The notes under the pieces are model-generated. The model was not told the DNA's origin and did no database searches. It was given only the letters and a program-made list of their open reading frames with translations. From Micromonospora sp. CP22 (lineage in GTDB: Bacteria > Actinomycetota > Actinomycetes > Mycobacteriales > Micromonosporaceae): DNA of 64,000 nucleotides. How positions within the stretch are numbered: the stretch's first letter is position 1; each line of letters opens with the position of its first letter. Below, in pieces: positions 53,911 through 62,682 of the stretch. A program made the translations under genes and the position numbers. Location of the stretch: NCBI RefSeq assembly GCF_009712475.1, contig NZ_VCJO01000001.1:558001-622000 (forward strand). Reading direction: 5' to 3'.

Positions 53911-55248
53911 GTGAGCGCGACCGCGCAGCGTCGACCGCTGCCGCCGCTGGGCCCGACCCGGCGGCTCAAGCTGCCCCGGCAGGCCGAGCGCACGCTCGCC
54001 AACGGGCTTACCGTCATCGTGGTCCGCCGGCCTGCGGTCCCGCTGGTGGAGCTGCGGCTCTGGATGCCCTTCGGGCGGGTCAACCTGGCCCGGAGTCATC
54101 TGCTCACGCAGACGTTGCTCTCCGGTACGGAGACGATGAGCAGTGTGCAGATCGCCGCCGAGTTGCAGAAGATCGGCGGTGGGCTCTCCGCAGGGCTCGA
54201 CCCGGACCGGCTGATGCTCTCCGGCACCGGTCTGGCCACCGGGCTGGACCGGATGCTGGAGATCCTCGCGGAGGTCCTCACCGGTGCCACCTACCCGACC
54301 GATTGGGTGGGCGTCGAGCGGGATCGGCTCGTCGACGGGATAGAGGTCGCGCGGAGCCAACCGGCGCACCAGGCCCGGACGGCGTTGCTCCGGCGGATCT
54401 TCGGCAAACACCCGTACGCCACGCAGACACCGGAGCCGGAGCAGGTCCGGGCCGTACGCCCGGCGGCGTTGCGGTCGCTGCACGCCCAGCGGGTGCATCC
54501 GGCGGGCGCGGTGCTCGTGCTGGTCGGCGACCTGCGTCCGGAGCGGGCGCTGGACGCGGCCGAGAAGGCTCTCGGCGACTGGAGCGGCGCCGGGCACGAG
54601 GCCCGGGTGCCGCCCATCCCGCCGCTGGCACCGGGGCCGTTGTTGCTGGTCGACCGGCCGGGTTCGGTGCAGTCGTCGATGCGGGTGGCGTTGCCGGCGG
54701 TGCCGCGTACGCATCCTGACCACGCGGCGTTGCAGCTGGCCAACCTGATCTTCGGCGGCTACTTCTCCTCCCGCTGGGTGGAGAACATCCGGGAGGACAA
54801 GGGCTACACGTACGGGCCGCACTCGCTGATCGAGCATTCGGTCTCCGGCTCGGTGCTGGTGGCCGCCGCCGAGGTGGCCACCGAGGTGACGGCACCGGCC
54901 CTGGTGGAAACGATCTACGAGCTGGGCCGGATCGCCACCGTGCCGCCCGATGCGGACGAGTTGGAGCAGGCCAGGCAGTACGCCCTCGGCACGCTCCAAC
55001 TCGGCATCTCCACCCAGGCCGGGCTGGCGTCGTTGGTCAGCGCGTACGCCGGCAACGGGCTGCGGCTGGACTACCTGGCCGAGCACGCGGCCCGGCTGAC
55101 CAAGGTGAGCGTCGACGACATCACCGAGGTGGCGGCCCGTTATCTCGCCCCGGCACGAGCGGTCACGGTGGTGCTCGGTGACGCCGAGCGGGTTGCCGCA
55201 TCGCTGGCCACGCTGGCCCCGATCGAAACCGCTCCTGTCCCGTGTTGA
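53911..55248 (+). CDS. M16-family peptidase-like protein, non-catalytic subunit
   Basis: 445 aa. It has the M16 fold but no HxxEH: the corresponding segment reads RSHLLTQTLLSG. The C-terminal R/Y substrate-grip pair is retained in FSSRWVENIREDKGYTYG. This division (zinc in one subunit, Arg/Tyr in the other) is known for heterodimeric M16B peptidases. The GTG at 53911 follows a 60-bp tandem repeat separating it from the catalytic subunit. Confidence 0.9.
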   Translation: MSATAQRRPLPPLGPTRRLKLPRQAERTLANGLTVIVVRRPAVPLVELRLWMPFGRVNLARSHLLTQTLLSGTETMSSVQIAAELQKIGGGLSAGLDPDRLMLSGTGLATGLDRMLEILAEVLTGATYPTDWVGVERDRLVDGIEVARSQPAHQARTALLRRIFGKHPYATQTPEPEQVRAVRPAALRSLHAQRVHPAGAVLVLVGDLRPERALDAAEKALGDWSGAGHEARVPPIPPLAPGPLLLVDRPGSVQSSMRVALPAVPRTHPDHAALQLANLIFGGYFSSRWVENIREDKGYTYGPHSLIEHSVSGSVLVAAAEVATEVTAPALVETIYELGRIATVPPDADELEQARQYALGTLQLGISTQAGLASLVSAYAGNGLRLDYLAEHAARLTKVSVDDITEVAARYLAPARAVTVVLGDAERVAASLATLAPIETAPVPC

Positions 55249-55306
55249 GGCGGCACCGTCGTCCGGTGGGCACCCGCGCGGCCTGGCGTCGCGGGGGAGC
55301 ACCGTG

Positions 55307-56257
55307 GTGAGCGGGGGCGTGGAGAACACCCCGCCGCTGGCCCGCTCCACGCTGGACCGTGCGGCGCACCGGCGTACCGACCCGCAGTGGTTGGCGCAGG
55401 CTTGGGCCGGGGCGCGGGTGCTGGTCCTGGACGTCGAGACGGGTGGGCGGGCGCTGGTGCGTACCGACACCGCCGCGCCGGAGTTGGTGCTGGTGACCGC
55501 CGACGCCCTGCCACCGGCACTCGCCTCGGGCGCGATGTTCCTCGGCGTCGAGCCGGACGGGGTGCCGGTCTTCTGCGTGCACAGCGCGTTACCGGTGACT
55601 GCGCAGACCCGACCGGCTCACCTGCGGGAGGTCGGGCATCTGCTCAGCGACCGGGACGCCGGGCTGTTCACCACCGCGTTGGCGTTGACCAACTGGCATC
55701 TGCGGCACCTCTACCACCCGGTCACCGGGGAGCCGACCCGGGCGGACGAGGCCGGCTGGACCCGGGTGGACAGTACCGGCGAGCGGGTGTGGCCGCGTAC
55801 CGATCCGGCGATGATCGTGCTTGTGCACGACGGGGTCGACGGCGGCGAGGGCCGGTGCCTGCTCGGCAACAACGCCACCTGGCCCAGCAAGAAGGGCGTC
55901 CGGCGGTTCTCCTGTCTCGCCGGCTACCTGGAGCCGGGGGAGTCGGCCGAGGCCGCGGTGCTGCGCGAGGTCCGCGAGGAGGTCGGCGTCGAGGTTTCCG
56001 ACATCACGTACGCGGGCAGCCAGGCCTGGCCGTTTCCCGGTTCGCTGATGCTCGGTTTCCTGGCCACCGCCGATTCGGCGCAACCGCTGCGGACCGACCC
56101 GGTCGAGATCGCCGAGGCGCGCTGGTTCTCTCGGCAGGAGATCGAGGCGGCGCTGGCCGGTCGACCGGTCGAGGTGGGCGACGCCCGGCTGCTGCTGCCT
56201 CCGCCCTCGTCGATCGCGCTGTTTCTGGTGCAGCGCTGGCTGGAACGCAGTTCCTGA
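55307..56257 (+). CDS. nudC: NudC-type NAD+ diphosphatase with a Cys-less zinc-ribbon region
   Basis: About 316 aa. It has the NudC N-terminal domain, the Nudix box G-x5-E-x7-REVREEVGVEV (from GYLEPGESAE) and the NudC hallmark SQAWPFPGSLMLGF (consensus SQPWPFPxS, with Pro replaced by Ala). It cleaves NAD(H) and can remove NAD caps from RNA. The region that normally binds zinc (CxxCG...C..C) reads HPVTGEPTR and DSTGERVWPRTDPA, with no Cys. GTG at 55307 has GGGGGAG 7 nt upstream; GTG 55304 is equally possible. Corresponds to Rv3199c. Confidence 0.9.
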   Translation: MSGGVENTPPLARSTLDRAAHRRTDPQWLAQAWAGARVLVLDVETGGRALVRTDTAAPELVLVTADALPPALASGAMFLGVEPDGVPVFCVHSALPVTAQTRPAHLREVGHLLSDRDAGLFTTALALTNWHLRHLYHPVTGEPTRADEAGWTRVDSTGERVWPRTDPAMIVLVHDGVDGGEGRCLLGNNATWPSKKGVRRFSCLAGYLEPGESAEAAVLREVREEVGVEVSDITYAGSQAWPFPGSLMLGFLATADSAQPLRTDPVEIAEARWFSRQEIEAALAGRPVEVGDARLLLPPPSSIALFLVQRWLERSS

Positions 56258-56270
56258 CGGAACGGTTCGG

Positions 56271-56314
56271 CCCCGGTCCGTGACCGTCGTTGCCGCGGCG
56301 GTCACGGACCGGGG
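56271..56314. terminator. 16-bp perfect hairpin after nudC
   Basis: CCCCGGTCCGTGACCG (56271-56286) and CGGTCACGGACCGGGG (56299-56314) with a 12-nt loop, between nudC and a convergent small gene. Confidence 0.8.
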
Positions 56315-56388
56315 ACACCGGCCGTCGTGGTCGGCTGGGTGAGGAACTCGGCGGGGGAGCCGGTCGACCACGACGGACGTGGGGTGGA

Positions 56389-56661
56389 TCAGGTGCCGGG
56401 CCGTCCGGGGGCGGCCCGCCGGTGGCGGGTCTCGTCCAGCGGCAGCACCTTGACCCGTTGCTTGCCGGAGCGTACGGCGCCCACGGTGGCGATGGCGCGG
56501 GCCAGCAGCAGTGCGGCGTCGCGGTCGTCGGCGTGGACGACCTGGCGACGTGGCTCGGGCCGGGCGGTCTCGTCTCGCAACCGTCGACCTCCGGCCCAGG
56601 CGGCGGTGATGTCGGTGTCGGCGGCGGCGCGTATCTCGGTGCGAACGATCAGGAACCGCAT
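56389..56661 (-). CDS. Hypothetical protein (90 aa)
   Basis: The ATG at 56661 has GGAG 7 nt upstream. The product starts MRFLIVRTEIRAAADTD and later reads VVHADDRDAALLLARAIATVG. It is Arg- and Ala-rich with no membrane segment. No family is recognised. It lies convergent to nudC. Confidence 0.5.
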   Translation of the reverse strand: MRFLIVRTEIRAAADTDITAAWAGGRRLRDETARPEPRRQVVHADDRDAALLLARAIATVGAVRSGKQRVKVLPLDETRHRRAAPGRPGT

Positions 56662-56867
56662 GGGGGTCTCCGGATGTGTCGCGACGGGGTGGAACCGTGG
56701 AAGTTCCACGTCACGGACGTCATCGTACGCCCGCCCCGCGTCCCAGCAAGTGAAACGCGCCCATTGGCGTACAGGCTCGACCGATCATCCGATCCCTGCT
56801 CAGGGGTTGTCGGACGACGACAGGGCCGCCGGCTCGACAGCCGACGGCCCGTTTGGACGCCCGGGTG

Positions 56868-57104
56868 TCAGGGCGTGCCGAACTCCCCGTTCCTGGCACC
56901 GGAGATGAAGGTCTGCCAGCCGGCCCGACCGAACAGCAGCACCGGGCCACCACGGTCCTTGCTGTCGCGCAGCGCCACTGCGGCGGGACCGTCGGACAGC
57001 GGTGCGACCTCCACGCAGTTGGAGGTCTGGCTGCGGGTACTGGTGCGCCAGGGTGCGTCCGCGAGCTGGGCGAGGACGGCTGTCGTGTTGCGGAACTCGT
57101 TCAT
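56868..57104 (-). CDS. DUF397 protein, partner of the WhiJ-type regulator
   Basis: 78 aa. WRTSTRSQTSNCVEVAPL, then VALRDSKDRGGPVLLF, then WQTFISGARNGEF is the complete DUF397 pattern. The ATG at 57104 has AGGAG about 7 nt upstream. In streptomycetes DUF397 genes sit beside helix-turn-helix DUF5753 regulators and modulate them (WhiJ/AbaA-type, and the Scr1 toxin-antitoxin-like family). Here the regulator gene lies immediately upstream on the same strand. Confidence 0.92.
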   Translation of the reverse strand: MNEFRNTTAVLAQLADAPWRTSTRSQTSNCVEVAPLSDGPAAVALRDSKDRGGPVLLFGRAGWQTFISGARNGEFGTP

Positions 57105-57171
57105 CGTTGCGCTCCTGTGGTGAACCGATGGAACGAGTGGCACCGCACGTCCCGACGGTGACCGGTGGTGG

Positions 57172-58152
57172 TCACCGTTCCGTCAGGCGCCCGGAGGCTC
57201 TGCGGCGTTGAGCCGGCGCCGTTGCCGGACCACCCGCCACAGTGGGCGGGGTCGCCGCGGCGGACAGCTGTCCCGACGACTCCATCAGCCAGGAGAGGGT
57301 GTCCGATGCGGAGAGTGCCGCCGTGCAGAGCCACTCGAACACCACTTTATAGCGATTTATGGTGATTGCATCGGTCGACATGACGTCGGTGAAGCCACCT
57401 TCGATCGCGAGCGTTTCCGGATCGTGGGGATCGGCGAAGCGATAGAGCGAGAACGCGGTCGGCGGGAGGTACCACTGGCCGATCGGGGCGTCCCGGGGAA
57501 GCACGTGCAGCGTGACGTTCGGCAGTAGGGCCAGCTCGCAGAGCTGCGCCAACTGTTCCCGGAGCACCTCGGGGGGCCCGGCCCGGCGACCGAGCGCGGA
57601 CTCCTCCAGCACCGCCGTGTAGCGGGGCGGATCGGTTTCCCGGGTGAGTGCCGACTGGCGCGCCAACCGGGCCTTGATCTCGGTTTCGATCTCGTTGTCG
57701 GCCTCCGGGACGCCAGCGGCCTGGTCGACCTGCCAGGCGGAGGAGATCCGCATCCGGGCGTACCCGGTGGTCTGCAACAGCCCCGGCACCAGCACCGGGT
57801 TGTACTCGGAGATCTCCGCGCAACCCGCCTCCAACTCGGCGAAGCCGCGCTGTTGTTGGGTCATCGCCGGATATCGCTTCAGCCACCCACGCATGTCACC
57901 GGCCTCCTGGGTGATGCTGAGCAACTCCGCCCGGACAGCGTCGTCGACGCGGTACAGGTCGAGCAGATCCCGGACGTCACCCGGGTCGGGTCGGCTGCGA
58001 CCGTTCTCCAGGCGGGACAGTTTGGACGCGGAAGCCCAGCCGACGCGTTCGATGACCTGGTCGCCGGTGAGCCCGGCTGACTCGCGCAGTCGGCGCAGCT
58101 CACCGCCGAGCCGGCGGCGGCGCAGGATCGGGCTGGGTGCGGCAGGAGGCAC
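57172..58152 (-). CDS. Helix-turn-helix regulator with DUF5753 sensor domain (WhiJ/Scr1 type)
   Basis: 326 aa. The N-terminal XRE domain (about residues 10-70) reads LGGELRRLRESAGLTGDQV, then SASKLSRLENGRS. DUF5753 follows, with VLVPGLLQTTGYAR, RQSAL, and GQWYLPPTAFSLYRF. The GTG at 58152 has GAGG 6 nt upstream; a GTG at 58215 would add an unconserved leader. It is cotranscribed with the DUF397 gene and divergent from an MFS exporter. Confidence 0.9.
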   Translation of the reverse strand: MPPAAPSPILRRRRLGGELRRLRESAGLTGDQVIERVGWASASKLSRLENGRSRPDPGDVRDLLDLYRVDDAVRAELLSITQEAGDMRGWLKRYPAMTQQQRGFAELEAGCAEISEYNPVLVPGLLQTTGYARMRISSAWQVDQAAGVPEADNEIETEIKARLARQSALTRETDPPRYTAVLEESALGRRAGPPEVLREQLAQLCELALLPNVTLHVLPRDAPIGQWYLPPTAFSLYRFADPHDPETLAIEGGFTDVMSTDAITINRYKVVFEWLCTAALSASDTLSWLMESSGQLSAAATPPTVAGGPATAPAQRRRASGRLTER

Positions 58153-58365
58153 AGTGTCCTCTTTTCCGTCGACCGCCGCGGACGCGACGGTAACTGTATG
58201 AAATTCGCCCCCCACGGTCAGTATGGACGTCGCGACCGGCGTCGGAGGTACCGGCGGAGGGCGTGTCCCCAGAAATACCCAGACCCGACAGCACTCCGGG
58301 CGACGCGATCCACGTCGCCGGATTCGTCGATTCCACCCACCCCGCGTCGCGTCACCGGAGGATCA

Positions 58366-59694
58366 ATGCGCACCGTCCTGAGTCGCCCGGACTTCCGCCT
58401 GCTCTTCGGAGGGCTGCTGGCCAGCATGACCGCAGAGTCGATCCTGCTGCTGGCGCTCGCCGTCTGGGTGAAGGACCTGACCGGATCGGACGGCCACGCC
58501 GGTGCCACGATCTTCGCGATCCTCGCGCCACGGATGCTCGCGCCGCTGGTCGGATGGTTCGTCGACAGGTGTCCCGGCCGTCCCCTCTTCGTGATCACCA
58601 ACCTCGCGACGGCGTTGCTGCTCACCCCGCTGTTCGCGGTCCGCGACGCGGGCGACATGTGGATCCTGTACGCGGTGGCCGCGTCGTACGGGTTGTCGAA
58701 CCTGACCATCGGTACGGTGCTCAGCCGCCTGGTGCGGGAACTGGTGCCGCCGGACCTGCTCGGTGAGGCGAACGGGGCGTTGCAGACGGCTCGGCAGGGA
58801 CTGCGGTTGATCGGCCCGCTCGCCGGTGCCGGTCTCTATCTGGCGCTCGGCGGATGGCTGCTGGTCGTGGTGGGGATTGTCGGATTCCTGCTCGCCGCCG
58901 TGGTGGTCGGTACGCCTCGGACGCTCCCCGGGCCCAGCGAGCTGCCGGCCGGGCCACGCGAGTCGCCGGCCGCGACGGCCACCGCCCGACTCCGCTGGCC
59001 GGAGGAACTGATCGCCGGACTCCGCCACCTGGCGGGCGAGCCGGCGCTGCGGCGGGCGTTGCTCGGGTACGGCCTCGGTTCGCTGGTGATGGGCTTCACC
59101 GAAACGCTGATCTTCGCGTACGTGGACCGAGGGCTCGGGCGGGATCCGGCCTTCGTGAGCGTGCTCTTCACCACGCAGGGCATCGGCGGTCTGGTGGGTG
59201 GGCTGTTCTCGGCGGCCGTGCTGCGTCGGGTCGGTGAGCTGGGCACCCTGGCCCTCGGGGTGGCGCTCTTCGGACCTGCCGCGCTGCTGCTGGCGTACCC
59301 GAATCTGTGGCTCGGCCTCGTCGCGGTGCTGATGGCGGGCCTGTCACTGCCGTTGTCGATGGTCGGGCTGCACACCCTGATCCAGCGGCGGACCCCGGCG
59401 GAACTGCTCGGCCGGGTCGCCGCCGCCGCCGAGGCGGTGGTCAGGTTCCCGCAGACGGTCTCGATCGGCATGGGCGCGCTGATCGTGGCCCTGCTCGACT
59501 ACCGGCTGGTGTTCGTGGCGGTCGGTCTGGTCACCCTGCTCGCCGGCAACCACCTCTGGCGCGGCCGTCACCTGAGCCCGCCGTCCGGACCGGCGACACG
59601 CCCCCGGATCCCCACCCAGCGCTCCGGCCCCGGCGTGGCCGACCACGACGTCGTCGCCTCGGGTGGACGGCTACCCGAGGCGACGACATCATGA
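58366..59694 (+). CDS. MFS transporter
   Basis: 442 aa with 11-12 hydrophobic segments. Early LFGGLLASMTAESILLLAL, LAPLVGWFVDRCPGRPLFV (loop 2-3 motif with Asp-Arg) and mid-protein GLGSLVMGFTETLIFAYV resemble the MFS_3 / macrolide-efflux-like group. The C-terminal tail is hydrophilic. ATG at 58366 has CGGAGG 5-6 nt upstream. It is divergent from the WhiJ-type regulator, which may control it (inference). Substrate unknown. Confidence 0.9.
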   Translation: MRTVLSRPDFRLLFGGLLASMTAESILLLALAVWVKDLTGSDGHAGATIFAILAPRMLAPLVGWFVDRCPGRPLFVITNLATALLLTPLFAVRDAGDMWILYAVAASYGLSNLTIGTVLSRLVRELVPPDLLGEANGALQTARQGLRLIGPLAGAGLYLALGGWLLVVVGIVGFLLAAVVVGTPRTLPGPSELPAGPRESPAATATARLRWPEELIAGLRHLAGEPALRRALLGYGLGSLVMGFTETLIFAYVDRGLGRDPAFVSVLFTTQGIGGLVGGLFSAAVLRRVGELGTLALGVALFGPAALLLAYPNLWLGLVAVLMAGLSLPLSMVGLHTLIQRRTPAELLGRVAAAAEAVVRFPQTVSIGMGALIVALLDYRLVFVAVGLVTLLAGNHLWRGRHLSPPSGPATRPRIPTQRSGPGVADHDVVASGGRLPEATTS

Positions 59695-59703
59695 TCGTGT
59701 GGG

Positions 59704-59946
59704 TCAGACGGCGAGACTCGCCAGGTGCTGCTTGACCTGGTTGATCGACGGGTTGGTCAGCGCGCTGCCGTCGGCGAAGCGCAGCGTGGGCACCGTCTGG
59801 TTACCGCCGTTGACCTGCATCACGAACGTGGCAGCCGCGGGATCCTGCTCGATGTCGACCACCTCGTAGGCGATCCCCTCCCGGTCGAGCTGCGACTTCA
59901 ACCGGTGGCAGTAGCCGCACCAGGGGGTGGAATACATCGTCAGCAT
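59704..59946 (-). CDS. mrx1: Mycoredoxin-1
   Basis: 80 aa glutaredoxin-fold protein. The active site is WCGYC (Cys10, Cys13), followed by VNGGNQTVPTLRFADGSALTNP, nearly the same as mycobacterial Mrx1 (Rv3198A). It reduces mycothiol-protein mixed disulfides. The ATG at 59946 has GGAGG 8 nt upstream. It lies between the MFS gene and divergent uvrD2. It uses the thiol whose synthesis needs mshB in this window. Confidence 0.94.
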   Translation of the reverse strand: MLTMYSTPWCGYCHRLKSQLDREGIAYEVVDIEQDPAAATFVMQVNGGNQTVPTLRFADGSALTNPSINQVKQHLASLAV

Positions 59947-60038
59947 GGTCAGATCCTCCAACGTCACGCCCGGTGGCTTGCCGATCAAGCACGGGCTATC
60001 CGCTGCAACATCAGGGGAAGCTGCGACAATTCCCCGCT

Positions 60039-62204
60039 GTGGTGGTTAACTCCGCAGCCGATCGCGTGCTGGCCGGGCTCGATCCGGAGCAACGCGCGGC
60101 GGTGACCGCCCCGGCCGGCCCGGTCTGTGTGCTCGCCGGAGCGGGCACCGGGAAGACCCGGGCGGTCACCTCCCGGATCGCGTACCGGGCGCTGACCGGT
60201 GAGATATCGGCCCGGCATGTGCTGGCGGTCACCTTCACCGCCCGAGCCGCCGCCGAACTGCGCCAACGGCTCGCTGCGGCCGGTGTGGCCGGCGTACAGG
60301 CACGCACCTTCCACGCGGCGGCGCTGCGTCAGGTGCGGTACTTCGCGCCCCGGCTGCTCGACGGCCGGGCCATGCCCGAGTTGCTGGACAGCAAGGTCAG
60401 GTTGGTCACCCTCGCCGCCGCGCGAGCCGGTCTGCGGGCCGACCGGACGGCCGCCCGCGACCTCGCCGGTGAGATCGAGTGGGCCAAGTCCTCCCTGGTA
60501 GAGCCGAGCGAGTACGTGGTGGCCGCGGCCAAGGCGCTGCGGGAGACCACACACGAGCCGGCGAAGGTGGCGCAGGTGTTCGCCGCGTACGAGAAGCTCA
60601 AGCGCACCGGAGGTGTGATCGACTTCGAGGACGTGCTGCGGGCCGCGGTGTGGGGGATCGAGGAACATCCGGACGTCGCCGAACAGGTCCGCAACCAGTA
60701 CCGACACCTCGTCGTGGACGAGTACCAGGACGTCAACCCGTTGCAGCAGCGGCTGCTCGACGCCTGGCTCGGCGGCCGTGACGACCTGACCGTGGTCGGC
60801 GACGCCTCCCAGACCATCTACTCGTTCACCGGCGCCACCTCGGCATACCTGGTCGACTTCCCCCGGCGCTACCGGTCGGCCACCGTGGTCCGGCTGGTCC
60901 GGGACTACCGTTCGACACCCCAGGTGGTGGGGCTCGCCAACGCGGTCATCTCGCAGGCGCGGGGCACCGAGGCGCGGCTGCGCCTGGAGTTGGTCGGGCA
61001 GCGCCCGGCCGGTCCGGAACCGGAGCGGCGGATCTTCACCGACGAGCCGGCCGAGGCCGCCGCCGTGGCCGCCCGCTGCCGCGCGTTGATCGACGCCGGC
61101 ACCCCGGCCCGCGAGATCGCCGTGCTGTTCCGCACCAACGCCCAGTCCGAGGCGTACGAGAAGGCGCTCGCCGAGGTGGGCGTGCCGTACCTGGTCCAGG
61201 GGGCGGAGCGGTTCTTCGAGCGCGCCGAGGTCCGGCAGGCGATGGTCGCGTTGCGGGCGGCGACCCGGTCCCTACCCGGTGAGATGCCACTGCCGGCGGC
61301 GGTGGTCGAGGCACTGGCCGGCGTCGGCTGGGCACCGGACGCGCCGCCGCCCGGTGGCGCCGCCCGCGAGCGGTGGGAGGCGCTGGCCGCGCTGGTGCAG
61401 CTCGCCGAGGAGTACGCGGCCGCCCCGGAGCTCCTGCCGCTCGGGGTGGCCGCCACGGTGGAGCGCCCGGCCACCCTGACCGACTTCACCGAGGAGTTGG
61501 CCCGGCGGGCGGCCCAGCAGCACGTACCGACCGTGGAGGGGGTGACCCTGGCCTCCCTGCACTCCGCCAAGGGGCTGGAGTGGGACGCCGTCTTCCTGGT
61601 CGGCCTGGCCGAGGGCACCCTGCCCACCACGTACGCGCGCACCACCGAGCAGGTCGAGGAGGAACGCCGCCTGCTCTACGTCGGCATCACCCGGGCGCGG
61701 CAGTGGCTCTGGCTGTCGTACGCGTCGGCCCGTTCGCCGGGTGGCCGAGCGCGCCGGCCGTGTCGTTTCCTGCCGCAGCTGGCACCCACCTCGGCGACGG
61801 AGCGGGCGGGCGGGGGGCGGCTGGCGCGGACCGCGCAGCGGCGTGCCGCCACCCGGATCGTCTCCTGCCGGATCTGCGGCACGACCCTGCTCTCCGGGCC
61901 GGACCGGAAACTGGGCCGGTGTGCCACCTGCCCCTCCGACATCGACGACGAGCTGCACGAGCGGCTGCGCGAATGGCGGTCCCGGATGGCCGGGGCGCAG
62001 AAGGTTCCCGCGTACGTGGTCTTCACCGACGCGACGCTCGTGGCCCTGGCCGAACGGAGGCCGGGCCGGGCCGAGGAACTGGTCGCCATCGCCGGCATCG
62101 GGCCGCGCAAGCTCGGCCTGTACGGGGAGGCGGTGCTGGCGTTGGTGGGGGGCGCGGCGGTCGACGAAATCTGCCCACAGAAAAGTTCTGAATCTGACCG
62201 TTAA
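60039..62204 (+). CDS. uvrD2: UvrD2-type superfamily I DNA helicase with HRDC domain
   Basis: 721 aa. Walker A AGAGTGKTR (about residues 33-41), motif II VVDEYQDVN (about 227), motif III GDASQTIYSFTG, motif V SLHSAKGLEWDAV and motif VI YVGITRAR form the motor. A tetracysteine motif CRIC...CATC is at about 610, and a C-terminal HRDC domain contains VALAERRPGRAEELVAIAGIGPRK. This combination defines mycobacterial UvrD2. It is a 3'-5' helicase in DNA repair. GTG at 60039 follows a GACAAT hexamer by 8 nt. Directly upstream of whiB7, as in M. tuberculosis. Confidence 0.93.
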   Translation: MVVNSAADRVLAGLDPEQRAAVTAPAGPVCVLAGAGTGKTRAVTSRIAYRALTGEISARHVLAVTFTARAAAELRQRLAAAGVAGVQARTFHAAALRQVRYFAPRLLDGRAMPELLDSKVRLVTLAAARAGLRADRTAARDLAGEIEWAKSSLVEPSEYVVAAAKALRETTHEPAKVAQVFAAYEKLKRTGGVIDFEDVLRAAVWGIEEHPDVAEQVRNQYRHLVVDEYQDVNPLQQRLLDAWLGGRDDLTVVGDASQTIYSFTGATSAYLVDFPRRYRSATVVRLVRDYRSTPQVVGLANAVISQARGTEARLRLELVGQRPAGPEPERRIFTDEPAEAAAVAARCRALIDAGTPAREIAVLFRTNAQSEAYEKALAEVGVPYLVQGAERFFERAEVRQAMVALRAATRSLPGEMPLPAAVVEALAGVGWAPDAPPPGGAARERWEALAALVQLAEEYAAAPELLPLGVAATVERPATLTDFTEELARRAAQQHVPTVEGVTLASLHSAKGLEWDAVFLVGLAEGTLPTTYARTTEQVEEERRLLYVGITRARQWLWLSYASARSPGGRARRPCRFLPQLAPTSATERAGGGRLARTAQRRAATRIVSCRICGTTLLSGPDRKLGRCATCPSDIDDELHERLREWRSRMAGAQKVPAYVVFTDATLVALAERRPGRAEELVAIAGIGPRKLGLYGEAVLALVGGAAVDEICPQKSSESDR

Positions 62205-62239
62205 TTCGTTTGCCCTCGCCCCGCAAGCAGGCATAGCCT
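62180..62239 (+). promoter_or_regulatory. Probable whiB7 promoter with AT-rich WhiB7-type upstream tract
   Basis: -35 TTGCCC (62210-62215) and -10 TAGCCT (62234-62239) are 18 nt apart. Immediately upstream is an AT-rich stretch (AAAAGTTCTGAATCTGACCG, then TTAATTCG) that overlaps the end of uvrD2. WhiB7 is known to activate SigA promoters by placing its AT-hook in AT-rich DNA next to the -35, including its own promoter. Confidence 0.55.
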
Positions 62240-62330
62240 CATGACACACCTCGCAAGGGGGCCCTGTTCGGGCTGCTCACGGGGTTTGTGTCCGGGTCGA
62301 CCACGAGTGAACGTCAAGGAGGTGGCACCG

Positions 62331-62615
62331 ATGGAGAGCTACATCTACCAGCGTCCGACGGCGCTGCCCGTTGCCGTCGCTTCGCTGTCGGCTGCCCCGA
62401 CGGCCGTCGCTGCGCTGGCGGAAGTCCGGGCCACCACCGTCGCCCCGCGACCGTGGGCTCCGCAGGTGCACCGGGCCGAGATTCAGGCCGAGCTGACTCT
62501 CGCACCGACTGCGAACGGGCTCCAGGGGAGCAGTGTCTTCACGGGCAAGGGCGTCGATGGCGTCAACAAGCGGATGGACGTCCGCGGTGTTCCACCTCGA
62601 GGTAGACCGGTCTGA
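62331..62615 (+). CDS. Leader ORF (94 codons) upstream of whiB7
   Basis: The ATG at 62331 has AGGAGG 8 nt upstream. The product begins MESYIYQRPTALPVAV, is rich in Ala, Val, Thr and Pro, and ends MDVRGVPPRGRPV. Its last codons contain CCTCGAGG, which is half of an antiterminator hairpin. It probably works as the ribosome sensor of the whiB7 attenuator; a separate function of the peptide is possible. Confidence 0.6.
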   Translation: MESYIYQRPTALPVAVASLSAAPTAVAALAEVRATTVAPRPWAPQVHRAEIQAELTLAPTANGLQGSSVFTGKGVDGVNKRMDVRGVPPRGRPV

Positions 62616-62641
62616 TCACAGACCACCGGCTCACCTCGAGG
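62595..62641 (+). promoter_or_regulatory. Antiterminator hairpin of the whiB7 leader
   Basis: Two copies of the self-complementary CCTCGAGG (62595-62602 and 62634-62641) can pair over 9 bp, enclosing a second hairpin GGTCTG-ATCA-CAGACC (62609-62624). The second copy shares GAGG (62638-62641) with the 5' arm of the terminator, so the two structures exclude each other. The first copy is inside the leader ORF and would be covered by terminating ribosomes. Confidence 0.65.
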
Positions 62642-62682
62642 CCGCGGAACCCGCATACCGGGATCCGCGGCCTCAGTTTTTT
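62638..62682 (+). terminator. Intrinsic terminator in the whiB7 leader (attenuator)
   Basis: GAGGCCGCGGA (62638-62648) pairs with TCCGCGGCCTC (62664-62674), with an inner CCCG/CGGG, followed by AG and six T (62677-62682). It is the only classical hairpin-plus-T-run terminator with a full T tract noticed in the window. It lies 64 nt before the whiB7 start. Confidence 0.88.

Noticed and set aside
53770..55470. Minus-strand frame with a duplicated SFVRDCGARKTGSLLALT segment
   Set aside because: The duplication is only the antisense reading of the 60-bp tandem repeat, and the rest is a shadow of the M16 gene.
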